Shown here: positions 39,616-46,818 of the stretch, piece after piece
Position numbering within the stretch: position 1 is the first letter of the stretch
How the letters are laid out: every line of letters begins with the position of its first letter
Assembly: GCF_003116015.1 (NCBI RefSeq)
Contig: NZ_LGQZ01000014.1
Span: 62,001 to 126,000, forward strand
From: Azospirillum sp. TSO22-1
Lineage (GTDB): Bacteria > Pseudomonadota > Alphaproteobacteria > Azospirillales > Azospirillaceae
DNA: 64,000 nucleotides
Direction of reading: 5' to 3'
Program-made: the position numbers and the translations under genes
The notes under the pieces: model-generated
What the model was told of the DNA's origin: nothing
The model's database searches: none
Seen by the model: only the letters and a program-made list of their open reading frames with translations

Positions 39616-41244
39616 ATGAGACGGCGGTTCGTTACGGTTCTGGCGCTCCTGGTTCTGGTGCCGGCGGGAACGGCGGCCTACGCGTGGTTCGGCGCGGCCG
39701 AGCCGCCGCCGGCCTACCGTTTCGCCAAGGTGGAGCGCGGGCTGCTGATCAGCGCCATCACCGCCACCGGCAAGATGAGCGCGGTGGTGACCGTGGAGGT
39801 CAGCTCGCAGCTGTCCGGCCAGATCGCCGAGCTGAACGCCGACTTCAACAGCAAGGTCGTCACCGGCCAACTCCTCGCCCAACTGAACACCGCACAGTTG
39901 GTGGCGCGGCTGAAGTCGGCGCAGGCCGACCTGGACGCTGCGGCGGCGACGCTGAGCGTCAGCCGCGCCCAGCGCGACAAGGCGCAGGCCGACACCGCCA
40001 ACGCCCGCGCCGCCCTGGCCAGCGCGGCCGCGCAGATCGCGCGCGCCGAGTTGGCGGTGCTGGACGCCGACCGCGACCTCGTCCGCCGCGAGGAGCTGCG
40101 CAGCCGCGGCGTCGCCACCACCGCCGACTTCGAGAAGGCGCAGACCGCCGCCCGTTCGGCGCGCGCCGCGCTCACCTCCGCCGTGGCGCAGCGCCAGCAG
40201 GCCGAGGCCGGCGTGCAGTCCGCCGAGGCGTCGCACGCCGTCGCCGCCGCCCAGGTGCAGGTGGCCGAGGCCAACGTGGCGCAGCGGCAGGCGGCCTTGC
40301 AACTGGTGCAGGTGGACATCGACCGCTCGGAGATCCGCTCGCCCATCGACGGCGTGGTGGTCGACCGCAAGGTGAACGTCGGGCAGACCGTGGCGGCCAG
40401 CCTCTCCGCGCCGACGCTGTTCACCATCGCCCAGGACCTGCGGCACATGCAGGTGCTCGCCAACATCGACGAGGCCGACATCGGCCGGGTGCGCGAGGGG
40501 CTGCCGGTCACCTTCACGCTGAACACCTTCCCGGGCGAGACCTTCCACGGCACGGTCAGCCAGGTACGGCTGGCGCCGGCCGAGGAGCAGAACGTCGTCA
40601 GCTACATCGTCGCCATCACGGTTCAGAACCAGGACATGCGGCTGCTGCCCGGCCTGACCGCCAACCTGCGCATCGTCGTGGAGGAGCGCGGCAATACGGT
40701 GAAGGTGCCCAACGCCGCGCTGCGCTTCCGTCCGGCGGACGCCTCCCGCACCGATGCCGCGCCGACGCCGACGACTGGCGGCCCCTCCGGCGGGCGGGGC
40801 GCCGCGGCGCTGGAGGAGATGGCGGGCAGGCTGGTCGCCGACCTTGGCCTCGACGCCAAGCAACGTGCCGCGCTCGACGCGGTGGTTGTGGAGGCGCGTG
40901 ACCGCTTCGCCGCCCTCGGCGGACCGGGCGATCCGGAACGGCAGCGTAGCGAGGCACGCGCCATCCGCCAGCGCGCCGATGAGCAGATCGCCGCCCTGCT
41001 GACGCCGGAGCAGCGCGAGAAGTTCGAGGACCTGCGGGCCGGCAGCGGCCGGGATGGGACGGCGCGCAGCGTGTGGGTGGCCGGCGTCGCGGGCACGCCG
41101 GTGGCGGTACCGGTGCGCGTCGGCATCACCGACGGCAGCTTCACCGAGGTGACCGGCGGTGGCCTGGAAGCCGGGCAGGAGGTCATCACCGGCATCCTGC
41201 CGCCGGAGCAGAACGCCAAGAGAGGGCCCCGCCTTGCCTTCTGA
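39616..41244 (+). CDS. MacA-like periplasmic adaptor with a Spy/CpxP-like helical insert
   Basis: About 542 residues: one N-terminal membrane anchor, a lipoyl/barrel-sandwich part (VTVEVSSQLSGQIAELNADF) and a very long Ala/Gln-rich alpha-hairpin (~95-240). The second lipoyl half (IRSPIDGVVVDRKVNVGQTV) and a beta-barrel follow. An extra helical region of roughly 110 residues (~390-480) sits between the barrel and the final membrane-proximal part. It contains LGLDAKQRAALD and ALLTPEQREKFEDL, a repeat reminiscent of the LTxxQ motif of Spy/CpxP chaperones. It links a MacB-type ABC pump to TolC. It overlaps the ATPase gene by 11 bases. Confidence 0.88.
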   Translation: MRRRFVTVLALLVLVPAGTAAYAWFGAAEPPPAYRFAKVERGLLISAITATGKMSAVVTVEVSSQLSGQIAELNADFNSKVVTGQLLAQLNTAQLVARLKSAQADLDAAAATLSVSRAQRDKAQADTANARAALASAAAQIARAELAVLDADRDLVRREELRSRGVATTADFEKAQTAARSARAALTSAVAQRQQAEAGVQSAEASHAVAAAQVQVAEANVAQRQAALQLVQVDIDRSEIRSPIDGVVVDRKVNVGQTVAASLSAPTLFTIAQDLRHMQVLANIDEADIGRVREGLPVTFTLNTFPGETFHGTVSQVRLAPAEEQNVVSYIVAITVQNQDMRLLPGLTANLRIVVEERGNTVKVPNAALRFRPADASRTDAAPTPTTGGPSGGRGAAALEEMAGRLVADLGLDAKQRAALDAVVVEARDRFAALGGPGDPERQRSEARAIRQRADEQIAALLTPEQREKFEDLRAGSGRDGTARSVWVAGVAGTPVAVPVRVGITDGSFTEVTGGGLEAGQEVITGILPPEQNAKRGPRLAF

Positions 41245-41962
41245 TGCCGGACCTTCCGACGGGCCGCTCATCAAGGTGCAGGACCTGCGGCGGACCTATC
41301 TCATGGGGGCCGAGCGGGTGGCGGCGCTGGGCGGCGTCAGCATGTCGGTGCAGCGGGGCGAGTTCATTGCCGTGATGGGGCCGTCCGGCTCCGGCAAGTC
41401 CACCTTCATGAACATGCTCGGTTGCCTCGACCAGCCCGATTCCGGCAGCTACTGCCTGGAGGGGGAGGAGGTCAGCCGGCTCGGCTCGGATGAGCTGGCG
41501 GCGATCCGCAACCGGCTCATCGGCTTCGTCTTCCAGTCATTCAACCTGCTGCCGCGCCTCGACGCCGTCGCTAACGTGGCGCTGCCGATGATCTACGCCG
41601 GTGTCGACCGTGCCACCCGCATGAGCCGCGCCACCGAAGCGCTTGCGCAGATCGGGTTGGCCGGACGCACGCACCACCGCCCCTCACAACTGTCGGGCGG
41701 CCAGCAGCAGCGCGTCGCCATCGCCCGCGCACTGGTCAACCGGCCGTCGCTGCTGCTCGCCGACGAGCCGACCGGCGCGCTCGACACTCGCACGACCGCC
41801 GAGATCATGGGGCTGTTTCAGCAACTCAACCGGCAGGGCATCACCGTGGTGCTGGTAACGCACGAGCCGGACGTCGCGGCTTACGCCGGCCGGGTGCTGA
41901 CCTTCCGCGACGGGCACCTGATCGACGACCACCGGCAGCGGCCGCTGGAGGCGGTGGCATGA
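41234..41962 (+). CDS. MacB-type ABC transporter ATPase
   Basis: 242 residues from TTG 41234, preceded by AGAGGG. Walker [11 protein letters not shown]-loop [12 protein letters not shown], signature LSGGQQQR, Walker [13 protein letters not shown] and [11 protein letters not shown] are all intact. It is the LolD/MacB-class ATPase that drives the FtsX-type permease encoded next (ATGA overlap). With the adaptor upstream, and TolC elsewhere in the window, it would form a tripartite efflux pump. The ATPase is separate from the permease, unlike E. coli MacB, in which they are fused. Confidence 0.92.
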   Translation: MPSDAGPSDGPLIKVQDLRRTYLMGAERVAALGGVSMSVQRGEFIAVMGPSGSGKSTFMNMLGCLDQPDSGSYCLEGEEVSRLGSDELAAIRNRLIGFVFQSFNLLPRLDAVANVALPMIYAGVDRATRMSRATEALAQIGLAGRTHHRPSQLSGGQQQRVAIARALVNRPSLLLADEPTGALDTRTTAEIMGLFQQLNRQGITVVLVTHEPDVAAYAGRVLTFRDGHLIDDHRQRPLEAVA

Positions 41963-43191
41963 ACACCTTCGACGCCGTCCGCTCGGCGCTGGAGACGTTG
42001 CGCGCCAGCCCGCTGCGCAGCGCGCTGACCATGCTGGGAATCGTCATCGGCGTGGCGGCGGTGATCGCCATGGTGGCGGTGGGCTCCGGCGCCCGCGACC
42101 AGGTGCTGCGGCAGATCGCCAGCCTGGGCACCAACCTGGTGCTGGTCGGGCAGGGCAGCATCCAGCGCGGCGGCGTGCGCCTCGGTGCCGGCACCGCGGC
42201 CTCGATGACCGAGGACGACGCCGTCGCCATCGTCCGTGAGATCCCGGAGGCCCGCATCGCCGCGCCCTATGTCCGCTGGGGCCTGCAGGTGGTGGCCGGG
42301 AATCAGAACTGGCAGACCACGTTGTACGGCATCACGCCGGATTTCGTTGAGGCGCGAGACTGGAACATCCCCGCCGGCCGCTCCCTGTCGGATGAAGACG
42401 TGGCGCAGGCCAACAAGGTGATCCTGCTCGGCCAGACGGTGGTCAACAGCCTGTTCGGCGGCGGCGACCCGGTGGGCGAGACGGTGCGCATCGGCAGCAG
42501 CCCCTTCACGGTCATCGGCGTGCTGGGGGGGAAGGGCCAGAACACCAGCGGGCAGGACCAGGACGACGTGGTTTTCGTGCCCTTGTCCACCGCCAAGCGC
42601 AACATCCCGAAGATGGCGAAGTCCAACCCGCGCTTCGTCCACGCCATGGTCATCAAGATGGCGGAGGGGGCCGACATGGACGAGGCGCAACGGCAGCTCA
42701 AGGAGCTGCTGCGCCAGCGCCACCGCTTGGCGCCGACGCAGGAGGACGATTTCTGGATGCGCAACCTGTCGGAGGTGGCGGCGACCCGCGACGCCTCGGC
42801 CCGCGCGCTGTCCTTTCTGCTGGCGGCGGTGGCGGCGGTGTCGCTGCTGGTGGGCGGTATCGGCATCATGAACATCATGCTGGTCTCGGTGACCGAGCGC
42901 ACGCGGGAGATCGGCCTGCGGCTGGCAGTGGGAGCGCGGCAGCGCGACATCCTGATGCAGTTCCTCATCGAGTCCACGACATTGTCGGTGATCGGCGCCG
43001 CAGTAGGGGTGCTGGTCGGCGTGGCGGCGGCGATCCTGGTGGCGCGGCTGGCCGGCTGGCCGACGCTAATCGAGCCGGATTCGATCGTTCTGGCGGTGGG
43101 CGTGAGCGGCGTGGTGGGAGTGTTCTTCGGGTTGTACCCGGCGCGTCGAGCGTCCACCCTTAACCCCATCGAGGCGTTGCGGCACGAGTGA
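41959..43191 (+). CDS. MacB-type ABC transporter permease (FtsX family)
   Basis: 410 residues: an N-terminal helix (RSALTMLGIVIGVAAVIAMV), a large periplasmic domain (~50-275), then three C-terminal helices with LLVGGIGIMNIMLVSVTERT and REIGLRLAVGARQRDI, hallmarks of MacB-class permeases. These use mechanotransmission to push substrates (macrolides, peptides, lipids) from the periplasm through an adaptor and TolC. It is the last gene of the adaptor-ATPase-permease operon. Confidence 0.93.
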   Translation: MNTFDAVRSALETLRASPLRSALTMLGIVIGVAAVIAMVAVGSGARDQVLRQIASLGTNLVLVGQGSIQRGGVRLGAGTAASMTEDDAVAIVREIPEARIAAPYVRWGLQVVAGNQNWQTTLYGITPDFVEARDWNIPAGRSLSDEDVAQANKVILLGQTVVNSLFGGGDPVGETVRIGSSPFTVIGVLGGKGQNTSGQDQDDVVFVPLSTAKRNIPKMAKSNPRFVHAMVIKMAEGADMDEAQRQLKELLRQRHRLAPTQEDDFWMRNLSEVAATRDASARALSFLLAAVAAVSLLVGGIGIMNIMLVSVTERTREIGLRLAVGARQRDILMQFLIESTTLSVIGAAVGVLVGVAAAILVARLAGWPTLIEPDSIVLAVGVSGVVGVFFGLYPARRASTLNPIEALRHE

Positions 43192-43254
43192 CGCCCGAGC
43201 CTGTCCGGCGTCCTTGCCGTGGGCTTTGCGTTCGTGTATTCCACACGGCGGCGA

Positions 43255-43331
43255 CGGGGCGTAGCGCAGTCTGGTAGCGCGCCAGTTTTGGGTACTGGAG
43301 GCCCCCGGTTCGAATCCGGGCGTCCCGACCA
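43255..43331 (+). tRNA. tRNA-Pro (anticodon TGG)
   Basis: Acceptor CGGGGCG pairs with CGTCCCG (one G-U). The D arm is GCGCAGTCTGGTAGCGC, the anticodon loop TTTTGGG gives TGG, the T arm contains GGTTCGAATCC, then discriminator A and encoded CCA. Length is 77 nt. It sits 51 bases before the NDUFS4-like gene. Confidence 0.97.
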
Positions 43332-43381
43332 CCGCCGTCCGCCGTGTGGAACACACGAAGCAAGAAGAAGGAGCGTCGTCC

Positions 43382-43678
43382 ATGAAAGTCCGGATTTCCC
43401 AGCCGAGCAAGGCGGCCACGCAGTCCGGGCGGGCGAAGACGCATTTCTGGCTGCTGGAGTACGAGATTGAGACTCCCCGCCGGCCGGAGCCGCTGATGGG
43501 TTGGATCAGCTCGGGCGACACGCTGAACCAGGTGAAGCTGCGTTTCGAGACTAAGGAAGACGCCATCGCCTTCGCCGAGCGCAAGGGCTGGGAGTACACC
43601 GTGCAGGACGCCGCCGTCCGCCGCGTGCGCCCGCGCAACTACGCCGACAACTTCCGCATGGACCGGCCGCGCTTCTGA
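43382..43678 (+). CDS. NDUFS4-like NADH dehydrogenase (complex I) accessory subunit
   Basis: 98 residues matching the ETC complex I subunit family (mitochondrial NDUFS4/AQDQ): MKVRISQPSKAATQSGRAKT, WLLEYEIETPRRPEPLMGW, SSGDTLNQVKLRFETKEDAI and the C-terminal NYADNFRMDRPRF. In alphaproteobacteria this is one of the extra subunits shared with mitochondria; it stabilises the NADH-oxidising module. AAGGAG precedes the ATG. It is flanked by tRNA-Pro and tRNA-Arg, far from any nuo operon in this window. Confidence 0.92.
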   Translation: MKVRISQPSKAATQSGRAKTHFWLLEYEIETPRRPEPLMGWISSGDTLNQVKLRFETKEDAIAFAERKGWEYTVQDAAVRRVRPRNYADNFRMDRPRF

Positions 43679-43719
43679 CCGCGCCCGGTCCCGCCGTTCC
43701 GCCCGCCGCGCCGGACAAC

Positions 43720-43796
43720 GGCCCCATAGCTCAGCTGGATAGAGCAGCCGCCTTCTAAGCGGCAGGTCGCAGGTTCGAGCCCTGCTGGGGTCGCCA
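43720..43796 (+). tRNA. tRNA-Arg (anticodon TCT)
   Basis: Acceptor GGCCCCA pairs with TGGGGTC (one G-U). The D arm is AGCTCAGCTGGATAGAGC, the anticodon loop CTTCTAA gives TCT, the T arm contains GGTTCGAGCCC, then discriminator G and encoded CCA. Length is 77 nt. A short GGGC-GGC-GCCC hairpin with TTT follows at about 43807. Confidence 0.96.
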
Positions 43797-44119
43797 TCCC
43801 TTTGGGGGGCGGCGCCCTTTCGTTACGTACAAAAGGAAGTTATCCCCCGCCCGGAAGAGTGGGTCGTGTGTTACGGATGTGCGACGAAAGCTGATACCAC
43901 GCCTGAAGAAGCGTGCGGAACCCTTATGGAAAAAGGAATTTCGCACTTGCCTATAATTTGGGCATCTGCCCGTGGACGCTGCGGCCACGGGTTCCCCCCG
44001 ACCTCTTCCACAGAGTTATCCACCGATTCTGGGGATAAGGGGGTAGGGATCGCCTCCTCCGGGCATCGTTCTCGCGCATTGCATGAGAAAATCCGCGCAA
44101 GTGTCTGCAATAATGCGCT
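43797..44119. other. Non-coding, relatively AT-rich region, 323 bp
   Basis: Lies between tRNA-Arg and a small minus-strand gene. It contains three DnaA-box-like 9-mers (43840-43848, 44016-44024 and, inverted, 44030-44038), a TATAAT at 43952-43957 and a short hairpin after the tRNA. No plausible protein frame with a ribosome site was found. Composition differs clearly from the coding surroundings. Confidence 0.6.
44016..44038. promoter_or_regulatory. Inverted pair of DnaA-box-like sites
   Basis: TTATCCACC (44016) and, on the opposite strand, TTATCCCCA (44030-44038) each differ from the DnaA box TTATCCACA at one position and face each other across 5 bases. A third, weaker TTATCCCCC lies at 43840. 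They may bind DnaA for gene control or titration; an origin is not proposed. Confidence 0.35.
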
Positions 44120-44326
44120 TCAGTCGGCGTCGCCGTGCGGAGCGTGGTTGGATGCGGTGCGCTTGCCGTGCAGCGCGCCGGCCACGTCGTTCCAGATGGC
44201 GTGCGCGTCATCATCGCCGTCGCGTTCCGCCTGACGGGCGTAGGCCTCGGCCTGGGCTGGGGCGGCACCCCCGTAGCGGCCGACCAGCAGGCCGGCGACC
44301 GCCCAGAGATGATGGCGCTTTCTCAT
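44120..44326 (-). CDS. Small hypothetical protein, 68 aa
   Basis: Begins MRKRHHLWAVAGLLVGRYGG. AGGGAGAG precedes the ATG. A short basic and hydrophobic N-terminus is followed by a hydrophilic, Asp/Ala/His-rich remainder (AERDGDDDAHAIWNDVAGAL). There is no cysteine and no clear membrane span. No family is recognised. It is divergent from the small membrane protein at 44404. The ribosome site supports a real gene, but length and isolation keep confidence moderate. Confidence 0.55.
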   Translation of the reverse strand: MRKRHHLWAVAGLLVGRYGGAAPAQAEAYARQAERDGDDDAHAIWNDVAGALHGKRTASNHAPHGDAD

Positions 44327-44403
44327 GCCGCTCTCCCTGGCGTTGCTGCTTTCTCACGCCGAGGGAGGGCATCGTGTTGCGGAACCGTGTCCGTGACCGC
44401 GGC

Positions 44404-44616
44404 ATGAACGGCGTCGCCTCCCCCCGACAACGCAAAGGAGGTGGGCCGTTGGGTTGGATCGTCAAGATCATCGTGCTGTGTTTCGTCGTTGGTTTCGCCC
44501 TGTCAGTCTTTGACATCGACCCGGCCGCCATCCTCACCAACACCTGGATCCAGGCAAAAAAACGGAGGCTCCGGTTCTCACCGGGGCCTCCGAGATGCAA
44601 ATACAGGGAGGGTTAG
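44404..44616 (+). CDS. Small single-span membrane protein, DUF6460-like (tentative)
   Basis: 70 residues from ATG 44404: a short Gly/Lys lead (RKGGGPLGWIV), one hydrophobic helix (IVKIIVLCFVVGFALSVF) and a DIDPAAIL motif after it. The GGxPLxxxV-hydrophobic-GIDP layout resembles DUF6460 proteins of alphaproteobacteria, though shorter. An AAAGGAGG lies just before an internal TTG at 44449, an alternative start. The last ~20 codons run antisense across the terminator of the third small RNA, so the C-terminus may be read-through rather than conserved. Confidence 0.5.
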   Translation: MNGVASPRQRKGGGPLGWIVKIIVLCFVVGFALSVFDIDPAAILTNTWIQAKKRRLRFSPGPPRCKYREG

Positions 44617-44620
44617 AGAC
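44556..44620 (-). ncRNA. Tandem FNR-controlled small RNA, copy 3
   Basis: On the minus strand the predicted RNA starts GUCUCUAACCCUCCCU at 44620. It ends in a strong terminator (CGGAGGCCCCGG-loop-CCGGAGCCTCCG) followed by seven T (44562-44556). A TAGAAT -10 element occupies exactly -12 to -7. A perfect FNR/FixK box (44655-44668) is centred at -41.5. The 5' 16 bases are identical in all three copies, while stems differ in sequence but keep their structure. The ACCCUCCCU stretch is complementary to ribosome sites, suggesting translational repression of targets. Confidence 0.75.
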
Positions 44621-44654
44621 CTTTCCATTCTATGCGCGGCTGATCGTCGGCTCA

Positions 44655-44668
44655 TTGATTCATATCAA
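44655..44668. promoter_or_regulatory. FNR/FixK box of sRNA copy 3
   Basis: TTGATTCATATCAA matches the FNR/FixK consensus TTGAT-N4-ATCAA at every fixed position. It is centred at -41.5 from the predicted start at 44620, the class II activation position, with a well-placed TAGAAT -10 downstream. Confidence 0.8.
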
Positions 44669-44689
44669 GATCCGGCCGGAAAACGAACG

Positions 44690-44750
44690 AAAAAAACCGG
44701 AGCGTCACGAGGATGCTCCGGTCAAAGTCGATATAGGGAGGGTTAGAGAC
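44690..44750 (-). ncRNA. Tandem FNR-controlled small RNA, copy 2
   Basis: On the minus strand the RNA starts GUCUCUAACCCUCCCU at about 44750. It ends in a 7-bp terminator stem (CCGGAGC / GCTCCGG) followed by seven T (44696-44690). Upstream are TATATA at -12 to -7 and a perfect FNR/FixK box (44786-44799) centred at about -42. Length is about 61 nt. The stem sequence is unrelated to the other copies but occupies the same place, which indicates structural conservation. Confidence 0.75.
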
Positions 44751-44785
44751 GAACGTTATATAGCCGTTCGGCCTAAGTCCGTCCA

Positions 44786-44799
44786 TTGATCTGGATCAA
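44786..44799. promoter_or_regulatory. FNR/FixK box of sRNA copy 2
   Basis: TTGATCTGGATCAA is a perfect match to TTGAT-N4-ATCAA. The centre lies 41.5-42.5 bases upstream of the conserved RNA 5' end at 44750-44751, with TATATA between them. Confidence 0.8.
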
Positions 44800-44846
44800 A
44801 TGTTTCTAAAGAGATGAATTTCGCGGCAGAGCCGTACCGTGTGCGC

Positions 44847-44911
44847 AAAAAAATGGCCGGAGGTTCCGTTTGGAACCCCCGGCAAAGGCGATTACAGGGA
44901 GGGTTAGAGAC
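44847..44911 (-). ncRNA. Tandem FNR-controlled small RNA, copy 1
   Basis: On the minus strand the RNA starts GUCUCUAACCCUCCCU at about 44911. It ends in a long terminator hairpin (GCCGGGGGTTCC-AAAC-GGAACCTCCGGC) followed, after two bases, by seven T (44853-44847). A near-consensus FNR/FixK box (44947-44960) is centred at about -42.5. The -10 is weaker (GATAAA/TAAAAC). This copy is nearest to hisI, whose stop codon is 78 bases upstream on the same strand. Confidence 0.75.
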
Positions 44912-44946
44912 AACCAAGGTTTTATCCCTTTGGTCGATTCGGCTCG

Positions 44947-44960
44947 TTGACATAGATCAA
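44947..44960. promoter_or_regulatory. FNR/FixK box of sRNA copy 1
   Basis: TTGACATAGATCAA on the plus strand (TTGATCTATGTCAA on the minus strand) matches TTGAT-N4-ATCAA with one mismatch. It lies between the hisI stop and the first small RNA, centred about 42 bases before the conserved RNA 5' end. Confidence 0.75.
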
Positions 44961-44988
44961 TTTGCCCGTGCAGTGCAGCAAAGGCACC

Positions 44989-45399
44989 CTATTCGGACGT
45001 TTTGTTGCCGCCGTACAACACGGACGGGTCGGTTTCGACATCCATCACGGTGACCAGCGCGCCGTCGCGCACCGCGCGGAAAAAGCAGGCACGCCTGCCC
45101 GTATGGCAGGCAACGCCATCCTGGTGGACGAGCAGCAGCAGAGTGTCGCCGTCGCAGTCCACGCGAAACTCCTTGAGGTGCTGCGTCTGGCCGGACGTCT
45201 CGCCCTTGCGCCACAGCCCCTGGCGCGAGCGCGACCAGTAGCAGACGCGGCCGGTGGTCAGCGTCTCCACCACCGCTTCGCGGTTCATCCAGGCCATCAT
45301 CAACACCTCGCCGCTGCCGACCTGCTGGGCGATGGCGGGCACCAGCCCGTCCTCGTTGAAGCGGATGGCGGCGAGCACCTTGGAAAAAGCTTCGGTCAT
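44989..45399 (-). CDS. hisI: Phosphoribosyl-AMP cyclohydrolase
   Basis: 136 residues. Opens the purine ring of PR-AMP, the third step of histidine synthesis. Motifs present: LMMAWMN, YWSRSRQGLWRKGETSG, DCDGDTLLLLV (Mg/Zn Asp cluster) and GVACHTGRRACFF (zinc Cys pair). It is a monofunctional HisI without the HisE domain, as usual in alphaproteobacteria. GAGGAACC precedes the ATG, 11 bases after the metC stop, so the two are probably co-transcribed. The small RNA cluster follows directly. Confidence 0.95.
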   Translation of the reverse strand: MTEAFSKVLAAIRFNEDGLVPAIAQQVGSGEVLMMAWMNREAVVETLTTGRVCYWSRSRQGLWRKGETSGQTQHLKEFRVDCDGDTLLLLVHQDGVACHTGRRACFFRAVRDGALVTVMDVETDPSVLYGGNKTSE

Positions 45400-45410
45400 G
45401 GCGCGGTTCC

Positions 45411-46595
45411 TCAAAGTGCGGCGTTCAGCCGGGTGAAGCCGCAGTCGAGGTCGCGGATCAGGTCGTCCGCGTCCTCCAAGCCGGCGTGGAATCGGATCAG
45501 CGGCCCCTCGGCCTTCCACGTCGTGGCGGTGCGGATGGAGGTCGGGTGCACCGGCAGGATCAGGCTCTCGAACCCGCCCCAGGAATAGCCCATGCCGAAC
45601 AGTTCCAAGCCGTCGAGCATAGCGGCCAGCGCCGGCTTCGGCACCGCCTTGAACTCCGCGGCAAACAGGCCGCAGGCGCCGGTGAAGTCGCGCTTCCACA
45701 GCGCGTGGCCGGCGTCGCCGGGACGGGCGGGATGGAGGACGCGCGTCACCTCCGGCCGCGCAGCCAGCCAGTCGGCCAGCGCGAGCGACGTCTCCTGGTG
45801 GCGCTTCAGGCGCACACCCATGGTGCGCAGGCCGCGCAGGCCCAGGTACAGGTCGTCCGGCCCGGCGCAGGTGCCAAAGCGGACGGCAGTCTTCTTGACG
45901 GTCGGCCAAGCGTCCTCGCTGCACACCATCAGGCCGAGCATGGCGTCGGCGTGGCCGACGATGTACTTGGTGGCAGCGTGGATGGAGACGTCCACCCCGT
46001 GCTCGAACGGCTTGAAGTACAACGGCGTCGCCCAGGTGTTGTCGAGCAGCACGGTGGTGCCCGCCGCCTTGGCGGCCTCGGCGATGGCTGGCACGTCCTG
46101 CACCTCGAAGGTGAGCGAGCCCGGCGATTCGAGGTAGACGACCGACGTGTTGGGCCGGATCAGCGCGGAAATGCCGGCACCGACCAGCGGATCATAGTAT
46201 TCGACCTCCACGCCGTAGCGCGTCAGCACGTCGTTGCAGAAGCGCCGGGTCGGCCCGTAGGCGCTGTCGGTCATCAGCACATGGTCGCCGGCCTTGGTGA
46301 AGGCGCTGAGCGCGGTGGCGATGGCGGCGAGGCCGGAGGCCGCGGTCACCGCCCGGTAGCCGCCCTCCACCGCCGCCACCGCCTCCTCGAAGGCGTGGCT
46401 GGTCGGCGTGCCGACGCGGCCGTAGTTGATGATCTCGAACGGGTTGCGGTCGCTGGCCTCCAGCGCCTCGAGCGTTGGGAACAGCACCGTCGAGGCATGG
46501 TATACCGGCGGGTTGATGATCCCAAAGTTGGCCTGTGGAGTCCGGCCGGCGTGGGAGAGCAGGGTGTCGGGCTTGGCGTCCCTGGCGTTCTTCAT
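45411..46595 (-). CDS. metC: Cystathionine beta-lyase
   Basis: 394 residues of the Cys/Met-metabolism PLP enzymes. The PLP lysine is in SIHAATKYIVGHADAMLG. SLTFEVQDVPAIAEAA and LLDNTWATPLYFKPFEHG are typical, and the C-terminal SWGGFESLILPV marks the MetC rather than the MetB branch. It cleaves cystathionine to homocysteine, pyruvate and ammonia in methionine synthesis. ATG 46595 with AAGG upstream is chosen; an upstream in-frame ATG at 46685 would add an unconserved lead. It is divergent from aapJ and followed closely by hisI. Confidence 0.92.
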   Translation of the reverse strand: MKNARDAKPDTLLSHAGRTPQANFGIINPPVYHASTVLFPTLEALEASDRNPFEIINYGRVGTPTSHAFEEAVAAVEGGYRAVTAASGLAAIATALSAFTKAGDHVLMTDSAYGPTRRFCNDVLTRYGVEVEYYDPLVGAGISALIRPNTSVVYLESPGSLTFEVQDVPAIAEAAKAAGTTVLLDNTWATPLYFKPFEHGVDVSIHAATKYIVGHADAMLGLMVCSEDAWPTVKKTAVRFGTCAGPDDLYLGLRGLRTMGVRLKRHQETSLALADWLAARPEVTRVLHPARPGDAGHALWKRDFTGACGLFAAEFKAVPKPALAAMLDGLELFGMGYSWGGFESLILPVHPTSIRTATTWKAEGPLIRFHAGLEDADDLIRDLDCGFTRLNAAL

Positions 46596-46694
46596 CGGGC
46601 AACCTTGGTTCGGCGAAGCGGAAAGGGCGGGCATCTTGGCACCGCGGGCGAGCGCGAGCCACTGGGATTCGTGCGCTTTTGCCACGACGGAAGA

Positions 46695-46723
46695 TTCGAC
46701 AACGCCCGCGGTCTTGCTACACT
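46695..46723 (+). promoter_or_regulatory. Candidate promoter of the aap operon
   Basis: TTCGAC and TACACT are separated by 17 bases in the metC-aapJ divergent region. The -35 is weak (3/6) and the -10 is 4/6. The start would fall near 46730, some 90 bases before aapJ. Confidence 0.4.
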
Positions 46724-46818
46724 CCTGTTAAGCGCCGGCCGTCTCCCGCCTGGGCAGTGGATCGGCGCGCAGAAGAGACCGAATGAAAAGCTTTACGGAC
46801 AGGGTGGAGCAATCAATC

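Noticed and set aside
43797..44119. Replication origin
   Set aside because: There are too few and imperfect DnaA boxes, no hemE, parAB, gidA or dnaA nearby, and no AT-rich unwinding tract; kept only as DnaA-like sites.
44556..44960. Three regularly spaced repeats could be taken for a CRISPR array
   Set aside because: Only a 16-base head is identical. Each unit has a terminator and an FNR box, spacers contain hairpins, and there are no cas genes.
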